Below, in pieces: positions 37,739 through 45,693 of a DNA stretch of 64,000 bases. The number at the start of each line of letters is the position of its first letter. Position 1 is the stretch's first letter. Made by a program: the position numbers and the translations under genes. Origin of the DNA: Anaerolineae bacterium. Lineage in GTDB: Bacteria > Chloroflexota > Anaerolineae > Promineifilales > Promineifilaceae. The stretch is from assembly GCA_023384355.1 (NCBI GenBank), contig JAHDWL010000006.1:48923-112922 (forward strand). The letters are read 5' to 3'. The notes under the pieces are model-generated. The model ran no database searches. It worked only from the letters and a program-made list of their open reading frames with translations, and was not told where the DNA came from.

Positions 37739-38468
37739 GCACGTAGTGCTGGATGATTTCGCCGTCGAGGCGACCGGCCTGCTGGTCGCGGAGTTGCGGG
37801 CGGCCGTTCGCGCGCGCGGCCTCGTCTCTGTCGCGCTGGCCGGCGGCGGCACCCCGTTAGGTCTCTACCGCGGGCTGGCCATAATGGCCGGTGATGTTGA
37901 TTGGAAGAGGGTTCATGTCTTCTGGGGCGATGAGCGGCTGGTGTCGCCCGATGATTCCGGCAGCAACTATCGTGAGGCGTTCGAGGCGCTGCTGTCCCAT
38001 GTGCCCATCCCGCCGGAGAACATCCATCGCGTCAGGGGTGAGCTTCCGGCTGGGGAAGCCGTCGCCGATTACGTGGCGCAACTGCGCGAGTGGGCGGCCG
38101 TCCACGATCCCCGCGCGCCCCATCCCTGGCCGCGCTTCGATATCGTCTTGCTGGGTCTGGGCGAGGACGGCCACACGGCTTCGCTTTTCCCCGGCTCGCC
38201 GGTGGACGTTGCGGCTCCCGTCATCGCCGTCACCGCGGACTATCAGGGGCGGCCGGCCGGTCGGGTGACGCTGACACCCCGGCTCCTCAACGATGCCCGC
38301 CGCGTCATCTTCCTGGCGACCGGGCCGAAAAAGACCGCCGCCGTGCGCGAAACCTGGACCATCGACGATCCGGTACGCTTTCCGGCGCGTCGCATTTGCC
38401 CTGCCAATGGCCGGGTGACGTGGTGGCTGGATCGCGCCGCGGCCGGCGCCCTCACGTCTCCGGCCTGA
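37710..38468 (+). CDS. pgl: 6-phosphogluconolactonase
   Basis: About 252 residues from the ATG at 37710, inside the end of the glucokinase gene; an ATG at 37668 is also in frame. The family core is clear: VALAGGGTPLGLYRGL, VHVFWGDERLVSPDDSGSNY and IVLLGLGEDGHTASLFPGS, the last holding the catalytic acid and His region. It hydrolyses 6-phosphogluconolactone to 6-phosphogluconate in the cytoplasm. Translation is probably coupled to glucokinase. Its 3' end overlaps the end of the convergent VanZ-like gene by 17 bases. Confidence 0.92.
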   Translation: MTLSPSLLPEHVVLDDFAVEATGLLVAELRAAVRARGLVSVALAGGGTPLGLYRGLAIMAGDVDWKRVHVFWGDERLVSPDDSGSNYREAFEALLSHVPIPPENIHRVRGELPAGEAVADYVAQLREWAAVHDPRAPHPWPRFDIVLLGLGEDGHTASLFPGSPVDVAAPVIAVTADYQGRPAGRVTLTPRLLNDARRVIFLATGPKKTAAVRETWTIDDPVRFPARRICPANGRVTWWLDRAAAGALTSPA

Positions 38469-39741
38469 TCAACAGTCTCGCCACCCCCAGGCCGCCAAAC
38501 ACCAGCGCAGCCAGTCCCAGAATGATGCCCCAATAGGCCTTGTCATAGCGATGGGGGTCAATGGTGATATCGATCAACCAGTGATTGCCCGAGAGAAAGC
38601 CGGAAAGCATGACCATGCCGGGAGCAAACGACAGACCGTAGCGCTCTCCGTCGACCTCCACCCGCAAGTATGAGCCGGAGTACTCGACATTGATCGCCCT
38701 TGGTTGATCGGTGGCGAAGACATCCGGTACGGCGAGGGTCGGCTTGGTGCCGTTATCTCCGCCGGACTGCGTTCGCAGGCGCAGATTAAGGTCGTCGCCG
38801 TCCTGGCTGATGGTGATGTTTCGCAGCCCAGTGTCGGCAGAGATGGAGATGATCCGTGCCGGGCCGCGCTGTTTCCGGTCGGCCGTCGCGAGTGTCGTGC
38901 TGATGAAGATGTGGTGGCAATGACGGGCGAAGTTGGAGAATTCGCTGAACGGGCCGGCTGTTATCAACCATTGTTCCGGTCCAATCATGACGCTGCCATC
39001 CTCTTGTGGTGTCACCGGCCCCTCGCCCGGTATGAGCGGCGGCGCCTCTCCCTCAAGCCCGCTGTTTTCATATGGCGGCTCGCCGGAAAAAGAATAATTG
39101 ATGCTGATGGCCGGCGGCAGGGGGTCGTCGCAACGGACGTCCAAGAGCAGCCGGCTAATTGTTCCTTCCCACGGCCGGTCGCCGGTCGCCTCATTGCCGA
39201 CAACCAGCGGAAAGGATGTATCCCAGTTTGTCAGGCGCACGCGGCGATAGAGATAGCCGGTCAGCAACGTCACAATGAGCGCATAGAGGAGCAGGCCAAG
39301 AACAAGATTGACCGGCGTTACGTAGCGATGGAGCACGCGGCCGAATCCCTCTTCCCAGGCCAGAAATAGCCCAAAGCCGATGAGCAACCCAACCCCGTTG
39401 GCGACGATATCGGCCGCCGATGGGATTCGTTCCGGCAAAAACATCTGCGTCGCTTCCAGCACGACAGACAGGGCCAAACCGATGCCGAGAACGCGCAGGC
39501 CAAGCCTTGAACGCCGGTTGTTGCGGGTCAATACCCCAGCCAGGCCCAGCCCGAGGGGGATGAAGAACAACACGTTGATTGGCACGTCGCGCAGATTGAG
39601 CGGCTGCCAGGTGATACGCTCAAGGGGTATATGACCATCCCAGACGAAATCGAAGCGCGCCAGTCGGGTATAGACGATCAGCGCCAGGGAGAGCAGGCAG
39701 AGGATGACGATCCAGCGCCCGGGCTTTCGTTCAGCGGGCAT
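38452..39741 (-). CDS. VanZ-like membrane protein with C-terminal lectin-like domain
   Basis: 429 residues. The N-terminal 170 or so contain a VanZ-type membrane region: a first helix at about 11-26, NVLFFIPLGLGLAGVL, VVLEATQMFLPERIPSAADI (the family hallmark with acidic and Asp residues) and two more helices. A region of about 220 residues predicted outside the membrane then follows, rich in beta-strands (RAINVEYSGSYLRVEVDGER resembles concanavalin-like domains). A last helix lies near the C-terminus (GIILGLAALVFGGLGVARLL). VanZ proteins have been linked to glycopeptide resistance and envelope stress; function here is unknown. It is co-directional with rfbG, 15 bases away. Confidence 0.78.
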   Translation of the reverse strand: MPAERKPGRWIVILCLLSLALIVYTRLARFDFVWDGHIPLERITWQPLNLRDVPINVLFFIPLGLGLAGVLTRNNRRSRLGLRVLGIGLALSVVLEATQMFLPERIPSAADIVANGVGLLIGFGLFLAWEEGFGRVLHRYVTPVNLVLGLLLYALIVTLLTGYLYRRVRLTNWDTSFPLVVGNEATGDRPWEGTISRLLLDVRCDDPLPPAISINYSFSGEPPYENSGLEGEAPPLIPGEGPVTPQEDGSVMIGPEQWLITAGPFSEFSNFARHCHHIFISTTLATADRKQRGPARIISISADTGLRNITISQDGDDLNLRLRTQSGGDNGTKPTLAVPDVFATDQPRAINVEYSGSYLRVEVDGERYGLSFAPGMVMLSGFLSGNHWLIDITIDPHRYDKAYWGIILGLAALVFGGLGVARLLIRPET

Positions 39742-39756
39742 GACGGCGCTGTTTGA

Positions 39757-40875
39757 CTACCGGCCGCCGGCCCAATCCAGACCCAGCTCGCGGGCGCGCC
39801 CGGTATATTCGAGGATGTGGCGGCGCGTGACTGCGTGCATGTCCTCCCCGGCCTGGAAAGCCTTGAACCAGCCGGTGATCTCCGCCAGGGCCTCAACCCA
39901 GGTGTAAACCGGTCGCCAGTTCAGGCGGTGAGCGGCCTTGTCCCAGCTCAGACGCAACTGACCCGTCTCAACCTCGGCGTAACCCGGCCGGGTGTGGACC
40001 CACGAGCCGCTGCCCCACAGTTCGACCAGCTTCTCGGCCAGGGCCTGGGCCGGCACGCCCTTTTGCTCCAGCGGGCCGAAGTTCCACGCCTCGCCGCAGA
40101 CAGGGCCATTTTCCAGCAGCTGAACGCCCAGCCACAGATAGCCACTGAGCGGTTCAAGGACGTGTTGCCACGGCCGCACGCTGAGCGGATTGCGTACGCC
40201 GATGGGGCGGCCGTCCATGAGCGCCTTCATGCAATCCGGCACGAGCCGGTAGTCGGCGAAATCGCCGCCGCCGATGACGTTGCCCGCGCGCGTGGAGGCG
40301 ATGGCCAGGGCGTGGTCCCGGCCGTATGTTTCCGGCGGGAAGTAGGTACTGCGATAGGCAGCGATGGCCAGCTCGGCCATTGCCTTGCTGGCGCTGTAGG
40401 GGTCGTGACCGCCCAACTGATCGGTCTCACGGTAGCCCCACAGCCATTCCTGATTCTCATACACCTTGTCGGTGGTGATGCTGACCAAGGCACGCACGCT
40501 GTCGGTATTGCGGATGGCCTCCAGCACGTTGACCGTGCCGCCGGCGTTGGTGTCGATGGTCAGCTTGGGCAGTTCTACGGAGCGCAGGACGATGGGCTGC
40601 GCCGCCAGATGGAAGATGATCTCCGGCCGGTGGGCGGCGATGACTTCGTGCAAGCGTTCGTAGTCGCGGATGTCGCCGCGCTCGTCGGCGATGCGCCCGG
40701 AAAGATTCGAGGTCACAAAATTGCTCGGCCGCGTCGGTGGTTCGGGATGGCTAAAGCCGACCACCTTCGCGCCCAGTTCGAGCAGCCAGGTGGTGAGCCA
40801 TGAGCCTTTGAAGCCGGTATGTCCGGTGACAAGAACGGTTTTGCCTGAGTAGGTGTTGTTGAATGAATCAGTCAT
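39757..40875 (-). CDS. rfbG: CDP-glucose 4,6-dehydratase
   Basis: 372-residue extended SDR. It begins with KTVLVTGHTGFKGSWLTTWL, whose GHTGFKG NAD motif (residues 18-24) is typical of RfbG, and continues with HLAAQPIVLRSVELP and the catalytic YSASK. The C-terminal WNFGPLEQKGVPAQALAEK segment also matches this family. It converts CDP-glucose to CDP-4-keto-6-deoxyglucose, the step that should follow the cytidylyltransferase at 23130-23900 even though the gene lies 16 kb away on the other strand. The region upstream of the start is a heptamer repeat array. Confidence 0.92.
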   Translation of the reverse strand: MTDSFNNTYSGKTVLVTGHTGFKGSWLTTWLLELGAKVVGFSHPEPPTRPSNFVTSNLSGRIADERGDIRDYERLHEVIAAHRPEIIFHLAAQPIVLRSVELPKLTIDTNAGGTVNVLEAIRNTDSVRALVSITTDKVYENQEWLWGYRETDQLGGHDPYSASKAMAELAIAAYRSTYFPPETYGRDHALAIASTRAGNVIGGGDFADYRLVPDCMKALMDGRPIGVRNPLSVRPWQHVLEPLSGYLWLGVQLLENGPVCGEAWNFGPLEQKGVPAQALAEKLVELWGSGSWVHTRPGYAEVETGQLRLSWDKAAHRLNWRPVYTWVEALAEITGWFKAFQAGEDMHAVTRRHILEYTGRARELGLDWAGGR

Positions 40876-40890
40876 TGAAGTTGTCGTGTC

Positions 40891-41023
40891 GTAATCAGTA
40901 GGACAGTAGGGCAGTAATCAGTAGGACAGTAATCAGTAGGGAGCAGGCCAGTGGTTACCGGTGTTCTTCCGTATCTCGTATCTCGTATCTCGTATCTGAA
41001 CTCGTCACTCGTCACTCGTAACT
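40891..41023. repeat. Heptanucleotide repeat array between minus-strand genes
   Basis: Three kinds of 7-base units fill the gap: degenerate AGTAATC/AGTAGGA-type units at 40891-40950, four perfect CGTATCT copies at 40970-40997, and CGTCACT-CGTCACT-CGTAACT at 41003-41023. The last unit runs into the stop codon of the protease gene (41022-41024 on the minus strand). Composition differs sharply from flanking coding DNA. Confidence 0.85.
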
Positions 41024-41681
41024 AGAAATATGTTACATGCCGCGACGTGCGCATGATTGACGCCTGCCAACCGGTCACTTCCTCGCCCGGGTTTTCGGAA
41101 ACCATCAGATTGTTCGGCCGCCGGGTATGCCACAGGCCACAGGCGTGGGCGACCTCATGGACGAGCAGCCGGCGCGAATTTCTCATGCTGCCCGCTTCCA
41201 CGGTCACATAGTCGGTGGCCGGCCCCAGCGAACAGCCGTTGTGGGTGGTGATCGAGCGGACGATAAAGACCGTGACCGGCGCGCCATAGCCGATTAGGGT
41301 TCCGGCCGGCGTCGTCGCCATCAGTTCGCGAAAAAACGTCCCCGCCAGGCCCAGGTCGTCGCGCCACGCGCCATCGGTGCAATGTACATCGAGAGCCGCT
41401 TTTGGCGCGCCGTGGGGCGCGGTGACTACCTGCCAGCCGGCCGGTTCCACCTCGATTCGCGCGCCGCGACCCAGAATGCGTCGCGCCTCATCGAAGGCGG
41501 GGACAACCAGCTCATTGCTTATGAGCGGCAGGCCGCGCTCGTCGCGCAGAATAACAATGCGCAGCTTCAGCTTTTTGGAAAATCGCCATCCCAACAGGGT
41601 CAGAATCAATTCCGGCAGCTTGACAACCCGATTGATTACTTCCTTGATGATGTTGAATATCTGCCACAACAGACCCGCCAT
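41022..41681 (-). CDS. Metzincin-like zinc metalloprotease
   Basis: 219 residues. The zinc-binding signature LVHEVAHACGLWH near residues 172-184 fits HExxHxxGxxH exactly, with a possible Met-turn in RPNNLMVSEN just after. A hydrophobic amphipathic stretch lies at the N-terminus (about 1-30, GLLWQIFNIIKEVINRVV), but no classical signal peptide was seen; it may be membrane-associated. The middle part (DDLGLAGTFFRELM) is unfamiliar. It probably cleaves peptides or proteins; substrate unknown. The ATG at 41681 has CAGGA upstream. Confidence 0.75.
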   Translation of the reverse strand: MAGLLWQIFNIIKEVINRVVKLPELILTLLGWRFSKKLKLRIVILRDERGLPLISNELVVPAFDEARRILGRGARIEVEPAGWQVVTAPHGAPKAALDVHCTDGAWRDDLGLAGTFFRELMATTPAGTLIGYGAPVTVFIVRSITTHNGCSLGPATDYVTVEAGSMRNSRRLLVHEVAHACGLWHTRRPNNLMVSENPGEEVTGWQASIMRTSRHVTYF

Positions 41682-41924
41682 AAATACATCCTGCCGCGCT
41701 TTTTATCTGCCAATAATTCACGTCTCCGAATTATAGAGCCGAAATGTCGGTGTGCCGAAGTAAACTGCGTGAAAACTGGGCAACAGCAAAACCCAGACAC
41801 AGCGCGAAACCCATTATCGATGCTTGCCGCGCAAAACCGCAGAATCTGAATTGCCCACGTTATATTCCCGTGTCTGTAAGTGAGCACGTTTGCCCGGCAG
41901 CCCCGCCGGTGATATCAATAGGCC

Positions 41925-42596
41925 ATGGAGGTTACGGATAGCAACGCCGGTGATGAGGATTATGCCGCCCGTCGCCGCGCGATGGTGCGGGAGCAACTCG
42001 CCGGACGCGACATCCGCGACGCGGCCGTCCTGGGGGCCATGGGTGCCGTGCCGCGTGAGCAGTTTGTCCTGGAACCTTACCGCCGCCTCGCTTACGATGA
42101 CGCGCCGTTGCCCATCCCCGCCAACCAGACCATATCCCAGCCCTATATCGTCGCCTACATGATCGCTGCACTGGACCTGCGACCGGATGACCGCGTGCTG
42201 GAGGTCGGCGCGGGATCGGGCTATGCCGCGGCCGTGCTAAGCCTCATCGTCCGCGAAGTCTATACCGTCGAGCGCCACGCCGGGCTGGCCCGTTACGCGC
42301 AGGAGCGCCTCGCGCGGTTAGGTTATGATAACGTCCAGGTGCGGCACGGTGACGGCACGTTGGGCTGGCCGGAATATGCCCCATATGACGGCATCATCGT
42401 TGCTGCCGGCGGTCCGTCAGTGCCGGACACGCTCCGGTCCCAACTGGCACCCGGCGGCCGGCTGGTCATGCCCGTCGGCCGCAGTCGCCATCGGCAACAT
42501 CTGGTCCGGGTCACTTGTGTCCGTCCCGGCGTCTTCGAGGAAGAGTTTCTGGTTCCGGTGGCTTTTGTGCCCTTGATCGGGGATGAGGGATGGTAA
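41925..42596 (+). CDS. pcm: Protein-L-isoaspartate O-methyltransferase
   Basis: 223 residues of the PIMT family. Hallmarks in order are AVPREQFVLEPYRRLAYDD, PLPIPANQTISQPYIVAYM (substrate loop with catalytic Ser/Thr), the SAM motif LEVGAGSGYAAAV near residues 91-103, and IIVAAGGPSVPDTL. It methylates isoaspartyl residues in aged proteins so they can be repaired. A TATCAA box lies six bases before the ATG and no ribosome-binding site is present, suggesting a leaderless message. It is convergent with the phytol-kinase-like gene. Confidence 0.92.
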   Translation: MEVTDSNAGDEDYAARRRAMVREQLAGRDIRDAAVLGAMGAVPREQFVLEPYRRLAYDDAPLPIPANQTISQPYIVAYMIAALDLRPDDRVLEVGAGSGYAAAVLSLIVREVYTVERHAGLARYAQERLARLGYDNVQVRHGDGTLGWPEYAPYDGIIVAAGGPSVPDTLRSQLAPGGRLVMPVGRSRHRQHLVRVTCVRPGVFEEEFLVPVAFVPLIGDEGW

Positions 42597-42600
42597 GGTC

Positions 42601-43272
42601 TCAGGAAGTAAACGGCCACAGGCTCAGGATGATGATCGCCGCAGCCGTCACCGTCAGGTTATCCAGTCCCCAGATCGAAAACGCCTCGATGACAGTCGTG
42701 ACGGCCATGATGACCAGCGCGGGGAGGATGGCTCCGACCGGGGAAATTTCCGGCGTGCCGGGCATGACCCATAGCGCCAGCCAGGTGAAGATAAATCCGG
42801 CCACGAAGAAGCCTGCCGATCCTTCGACCGTGCGTGTGCTGGTGTGGACGCGATAAACGCGGCGGCCGTAGGCAGCGCCGATGACCGGGGCTATGCCGTC
42901 GCCCCACGTCAGCGGCATCAGCGCGGCGACCATCAGGGGCGGCGTGTCCCAGAAGATCAGCGCCACGACAGCCGCAGCCAGCGGGAAGTACACCGTCCCC
43001 AGATTGCTCCGGTGCCTGCTCTGCATCGAGCCGATAAGACCATAGCGCCAGTCGATCAGGTTGATGATCATGAACATGACGCAGGCCACGACGAACGGCC
43101 AGGGGGTGGTGAAGAGAAACGGCACAAGCCAGATCATCATCCCCACCCCGATATGGATCACCTTGCGGGTGAAGCCGGAATCATAGCCGCGCCGGCGTCG
43201 CAACAATTCGGCCACGCCGATGATGGTCAGGATATAGGCCAGACAGAGGATGAAACCGAGGGTGTTGGTCAT
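42601..43272 (-). CDS. Phytol/dolichol kinase-like membrane protein
   Basis: 223 residues with about six or seven membrane helices. Conserved signs of the dolichol kinase/phytol kinase/CdsA-like superfamily are FTRKVIHIGVGMMIWLVP near the N-terminus, MPLTWGDGIAPVIGAAYGRR (acidic CTP-binding region) and STRTVEGSAGFFVAGF, the family's K/R-S/T-x-EG motif. It would phosphorylate an isoprenoid alcohol, using CTP in characterised homologues. It could recycle phytol, farnesol or a polyprenol carrier. It ends 4 bases from the convergent pcm stop. Confidence 0.8.
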   Translation of the reverse strand: MTNTLGFILCLAYILTIIGVAELLRRRRGYDSGFTRKVIHIGVGMMIWLVPFLFTTPWPFVVACVMFMIINLIDWRYGLIGSMQSRHRSNLGTVYFPLAAAVVALIFWDTPPLMVAALMPLTWGDGIAPVIGAAYGRRVYRVHTSTRTVEGSAGFFVAGFIFTWLALWVMPGTPEISPVGAILPALVIMAVTTVIEAFSIWGLDNLTVTAAAIIILSLWPFTS

Positions 43273-43274
43273 GG

Positions 43275-43377
43275 GTCAGTTGTCAGTCGTCAGTAAACAG
43301 TAGGTCAGTATTCAGTGGGTCAGTGGTTAGCCTTTCGTTTCACTCGTCGCTCGTCATTCGTCACCGCTCACTCGTCA
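43275..43377. repeat. Heptanucleotide repeat array between minus-strand genes
   Basis: GTCAGTT-GTCAGTC-GTCAGTA opens the array at 43275-43295, followed by degenerate CAGT units to about 43329. Units of the CACTCGT/CGCTCGT/CATTCGT kind run from about 43341 into the stop codon of the PfkB kinase (43375-43377). It fills the whole gap between two co-directional genes, as at 40891-41023. Confidence 0.82.
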
Positions 43378-44304
43378 GACGATCAAGTGTTCGTACAGCA
43401 TGTCGAGGCTGAGGTCCGGCACAACCGTTTCGGCCGTTTGCAAGGTGACGGCCGCCGCCGCCGCGCCGAGGCGGATCGCCTCAATGGCGGACAGATTGTT
43501 CAGCAGCCCGAACATGATCGCCGCTGTTACGGCGTCGCCCGTTCCCGTGCTGTCGACGATTTTGGTATGCGACGGAGGGATATAGCCGATCTCGTCGGCC
43601 GTGGCGTAATCCAGCCCAAAGTCCGACAGGGTTACGACAACCATCTCGATCCCCATCGCCAGCAAGCGCCGGGCCAGCGTCAGGCTGTCCGTTGGGTCAT
43701 AGCCCGGAAAATCCACCCCGCATAGCTCCGCTTCCTCTACCTGGTTGGGGACGACCAGTGTCAGGTCCCCCAGATAAGGACGCAGCTTGTAGGCCAGACG
43801 GGCCGAGGCCGGGTCGGCGCAAAGAGGGACTCGGTATTCCCGGGCCAGCCGGACGGCCGTCTTCATGGCCGGTTCCGTCAGGCTGCCGTCGAACATGACC
43901 ATCGAGGCGTCGCGGAAAAGCGAACGGTTCCGGTTGAGGAAATCCGGCGTGATCGCTTCCATTACCCGCACATCGTCGAGAGCCACGGATAATAATCCGT
44001 CCGCCTCCAGCAGGGCGATGTATGAACCAGTGACCCGGTCGGGGAGCATCTGCACATAATCGAGATTCACCCCCGCCTCGGCCGTCTGGATGAGCAGCTG
44101 GCGGCCGGTGGGGTCGTCGCCGACGGCCGAGATGAGAACTGCTTCCGCGCCAAGCCGCGCCAGGTTCTCGGCCACATTGCGGGCCGTGCCGCCGCGAGAC
44201 GAACGAATCACGGCTGGATTCGACGTGCCCGGCTCCAGCCCGGCGACGGGCTTGCCCTTGGTATCCAGAAGTGTGGCGCCTATTACCAGAACATGTTCAG
44301 ACAT
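43375..44304 (-). CDS. PfkB-family carbohydrate kinase (pseudouridine kinase-like)
   Basis: 309 residues. PfkB signature 1 is seen as SRGGTARNVAENLARLGAEA near residues 35-54, and signature 2 as DSTGTGDAVTAAIMFGLL near 249-266, with the catalytic Asp in GTGDA. The RNVAENLARLG wording and the first strand VLVIGATLLDTKG resemble pseudouridine kinases (PsuK), although no psuG glycosidase is adjacent. It phosphorylates a sugar or nucleoside with ATP. Ribokinase-like or other PfkB specificity is possible. The last heptamer of the adjoining repeat contains its stop codon. Confidence 0.82.
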   Translation of the reverse strand: MSEHVLVIGATLLDTKGKPVAGLEPGTSNPAVIRSSRGGTARNVAENLARLGAEAVLISAVGDDPTGRQLLIQTAEAGVNLDYVQMLPDRVTGSYIALLEADGLLSVALDDVRVMEAITPDFLNRNRSLFRDASMVMFDGSLTEPAMKTAVRLAREYRVPLCADPASARLAYKLRPYLGDLTLVVPNQVEEAELCGVDFPGYDPTDSLTLARRLLAMGIEMVVVTLSDFGLDYATADEIGYIPPSHTKIVDSTGTGDAVTAAIMFGLLNNLSAIEAIRLGAAAAAVTLQTAETVVPDLSLDMLYEHLIV

Positions 44305-44430
44305 CTTGTCCCCCTCAGCGCTGCCGGGCCTTATAACTATCCACGGAAATCACGACTAAAGTCCGACCGATCCCGCGATTGCTGGGGCGATTATCCCCCT
44401 GATGCCGGACATTATCCACAATATGCCGCC

Positions 44431-44452
44431 GCGCAAGCCATTCAGCTTGCGC
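44431..44452 (-). terminator. Hairpin downstream of the TPR-like gene
   Basis: Perfect 8-base stem GCGCAAGC / GCTTGCGC with a 6-base loop, 17 bases past the stop (44469) of the minus-strand TPR-like gene and before the PfkB gene. No U-run follows. Confidence 0.5.
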
Positions 44453-44468
44453 TCCGTTTTGGGTCCGG

Positions 44469-45677
44469 TCAACCGCCGTCGGGCAACAAATGGCCGTTCA
44501 GGTCGTACCAGAACCCCTCAACCACGGCCAGCACCAGCCCCTCATCAGGCTCCACCGGCCGCCCTGTCTCGTTAATGAATAACTGCGACTCATCCGGCGC
44601 GGTCTGGTCGATGATGCGATAGCCCAGGAAGCAGTAAGGCATTGCGCTGATATGGGACACCGGCTGGACGGTGATACTGCCCAGATTGTCGCGGGGGCTG
44701 CCGATAATGATGTATTCCCGCCCCGATGATTGTCGCTCATCCACGTCCCGGTCGGCCAACAGCCACGTGCCGGAATTGAGGCCGGGCAGGAACTCGCCTT
44801 TCTTGTCGGCGATGCGATACCATCCGAAACGGTCATCGGTGGTGATATGCCCCGGCACCGGCCCGCGCGACCCTGCGTCAGCGTCTCCGGACAGGTTAGA
44901 GATAGGCATCGGCACACGCCTGGCCCAATCGGGGTGTGCTGCCCGTCGCGCGCCTGTGCCCGCCGCGCCGTCTTCGCTCCAGGTTGTGGGCGCCGGTGCT
45001 GTGGCCTCAGTGGTCGCCACAGTCGCTGCCGGTGCCGAGGCATCAGGCGGCACCGAGAGATAGCCCGCTTTAACCATGTCAGCCGGTGGCTGTTCCCTGG
45101 GCCATAAACTTTCGCGCAACGTCTCCTGGGCAATGTTCAGCAAAGGCCGCATCTCCTGGGCAAGATCTGTCAGGCGTTTGGCTTGGGCGCCAATGGCCGG
45201 CCGGTCCAGCATACGCTCAGCCCGGCTGAACTGAAGCATGGCTGATTCATTGTGATAGGCGTGATAGAGCGCCAGACCCTGGGCGTAATGAGCCAGGCAT
45301 ATGGCCGGGGTATCGTTGACCAGCGACCATGACTGGCGTGCCAGAGCGAACTGACCGGCGGCGGCGCGCCCGTCGCCCCAATACAAATAGATCAACCCGA
45401 TGTGGAACTCGGCCAGACCGGCCTGAGCATAGTCTCCTCGCGCGCGCACGATGCGCTGCGATTGCTCGATGGCCGCCAGCGCCGGCGCGCCCAGGCCGGT
45501 TAGAGGATAGCGACGGACGACATTCTCGACAGTGATGATGTCCAGAGACGGCGGATCGACGAAGAGCAGCTTGAGCAACCGTTCGAGAACAGCCACCGCC
45601 TCGCGCACAGGGCGATGTTGCTCGGAGTCTGTCGTTTGTCGGGTCGTATCTCCCGCAGTTGATGTTCTGGCTACCAT
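44469..45677 (-). CDS. TPR-like protein of unknown function in SPFH operon
   Basis: 402 residues. The N-terminal half (about 60-190) is helical with tetratricopeptide-like periodicity (AGLAEFHIGLIYLYWGDGRAA and AICLAHYAQGLALYHAYHN). A low-complexity Ala/Thr/Pro linker covers about 215-270. The C-terminal part (about 275-400) is a beta-rich module, GWYRIADKKGEFLPGLNSG followed by YIIIGSP, that I do not recognise. No signal peptide or membrane helix is evident. It is the last gene of a three-gene minus-strand operon, 16 bases after the second SPFH gene, so it may be a cytoplasmic partner of those membrane proteins. Confidence 0.65.
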   Translation of the reverse strand: MVARTSTAGDTTRQTTDSEQHRPVREAVAVLERLLKLLFVDPPSLDIITVENVVRRYPLTGLGAPALAAIEQSQRIVRARGDYAQAGLAEFHIGLIYLYWGDGRAAAGQFALARQSWSLVNDTPAICLAHYAQGLALYHAYHNESAMLQFSRAERMLDRPAIGAQAKRLTDLAQEMRPLLNIAQETLRESLWPREQPPADMVKAGYLSVPPDASAPAATVATTEATAPAPTTWSEDGAAGTGARRAAHPDWARRVPMPISNLSGDADAGSRGPVPGHITTDDRFGWYRIADKKGEFLPGLNSGTWLLADRDVDERQSSGREYIIIGSPRDNLGSITVQPVSHISAMPYCFLGYRIIDQTAPDESQLFINETGRPVEPDEGLVLAVVEGFWYDLNGHLLPDGG

Positions 45678-45693
45678 CGTCTATTCATGCCGC

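Noticed and set aside
40891..41023. Short tandem repeats considered as a CRISPR array
   Set aside because: Units are only 7 bases with no spacers of constant length; they fit heptanucleotide repeats instead.
44469..45677. C-terminal module of the TPR-like protein considered as an S24/LexA-like peptidase domain
   Set aside because: LPGLNSGTWLLAD faintly resembles the strand order, but no Ser-Lys catalytic pair in the expected spacing could be placed.
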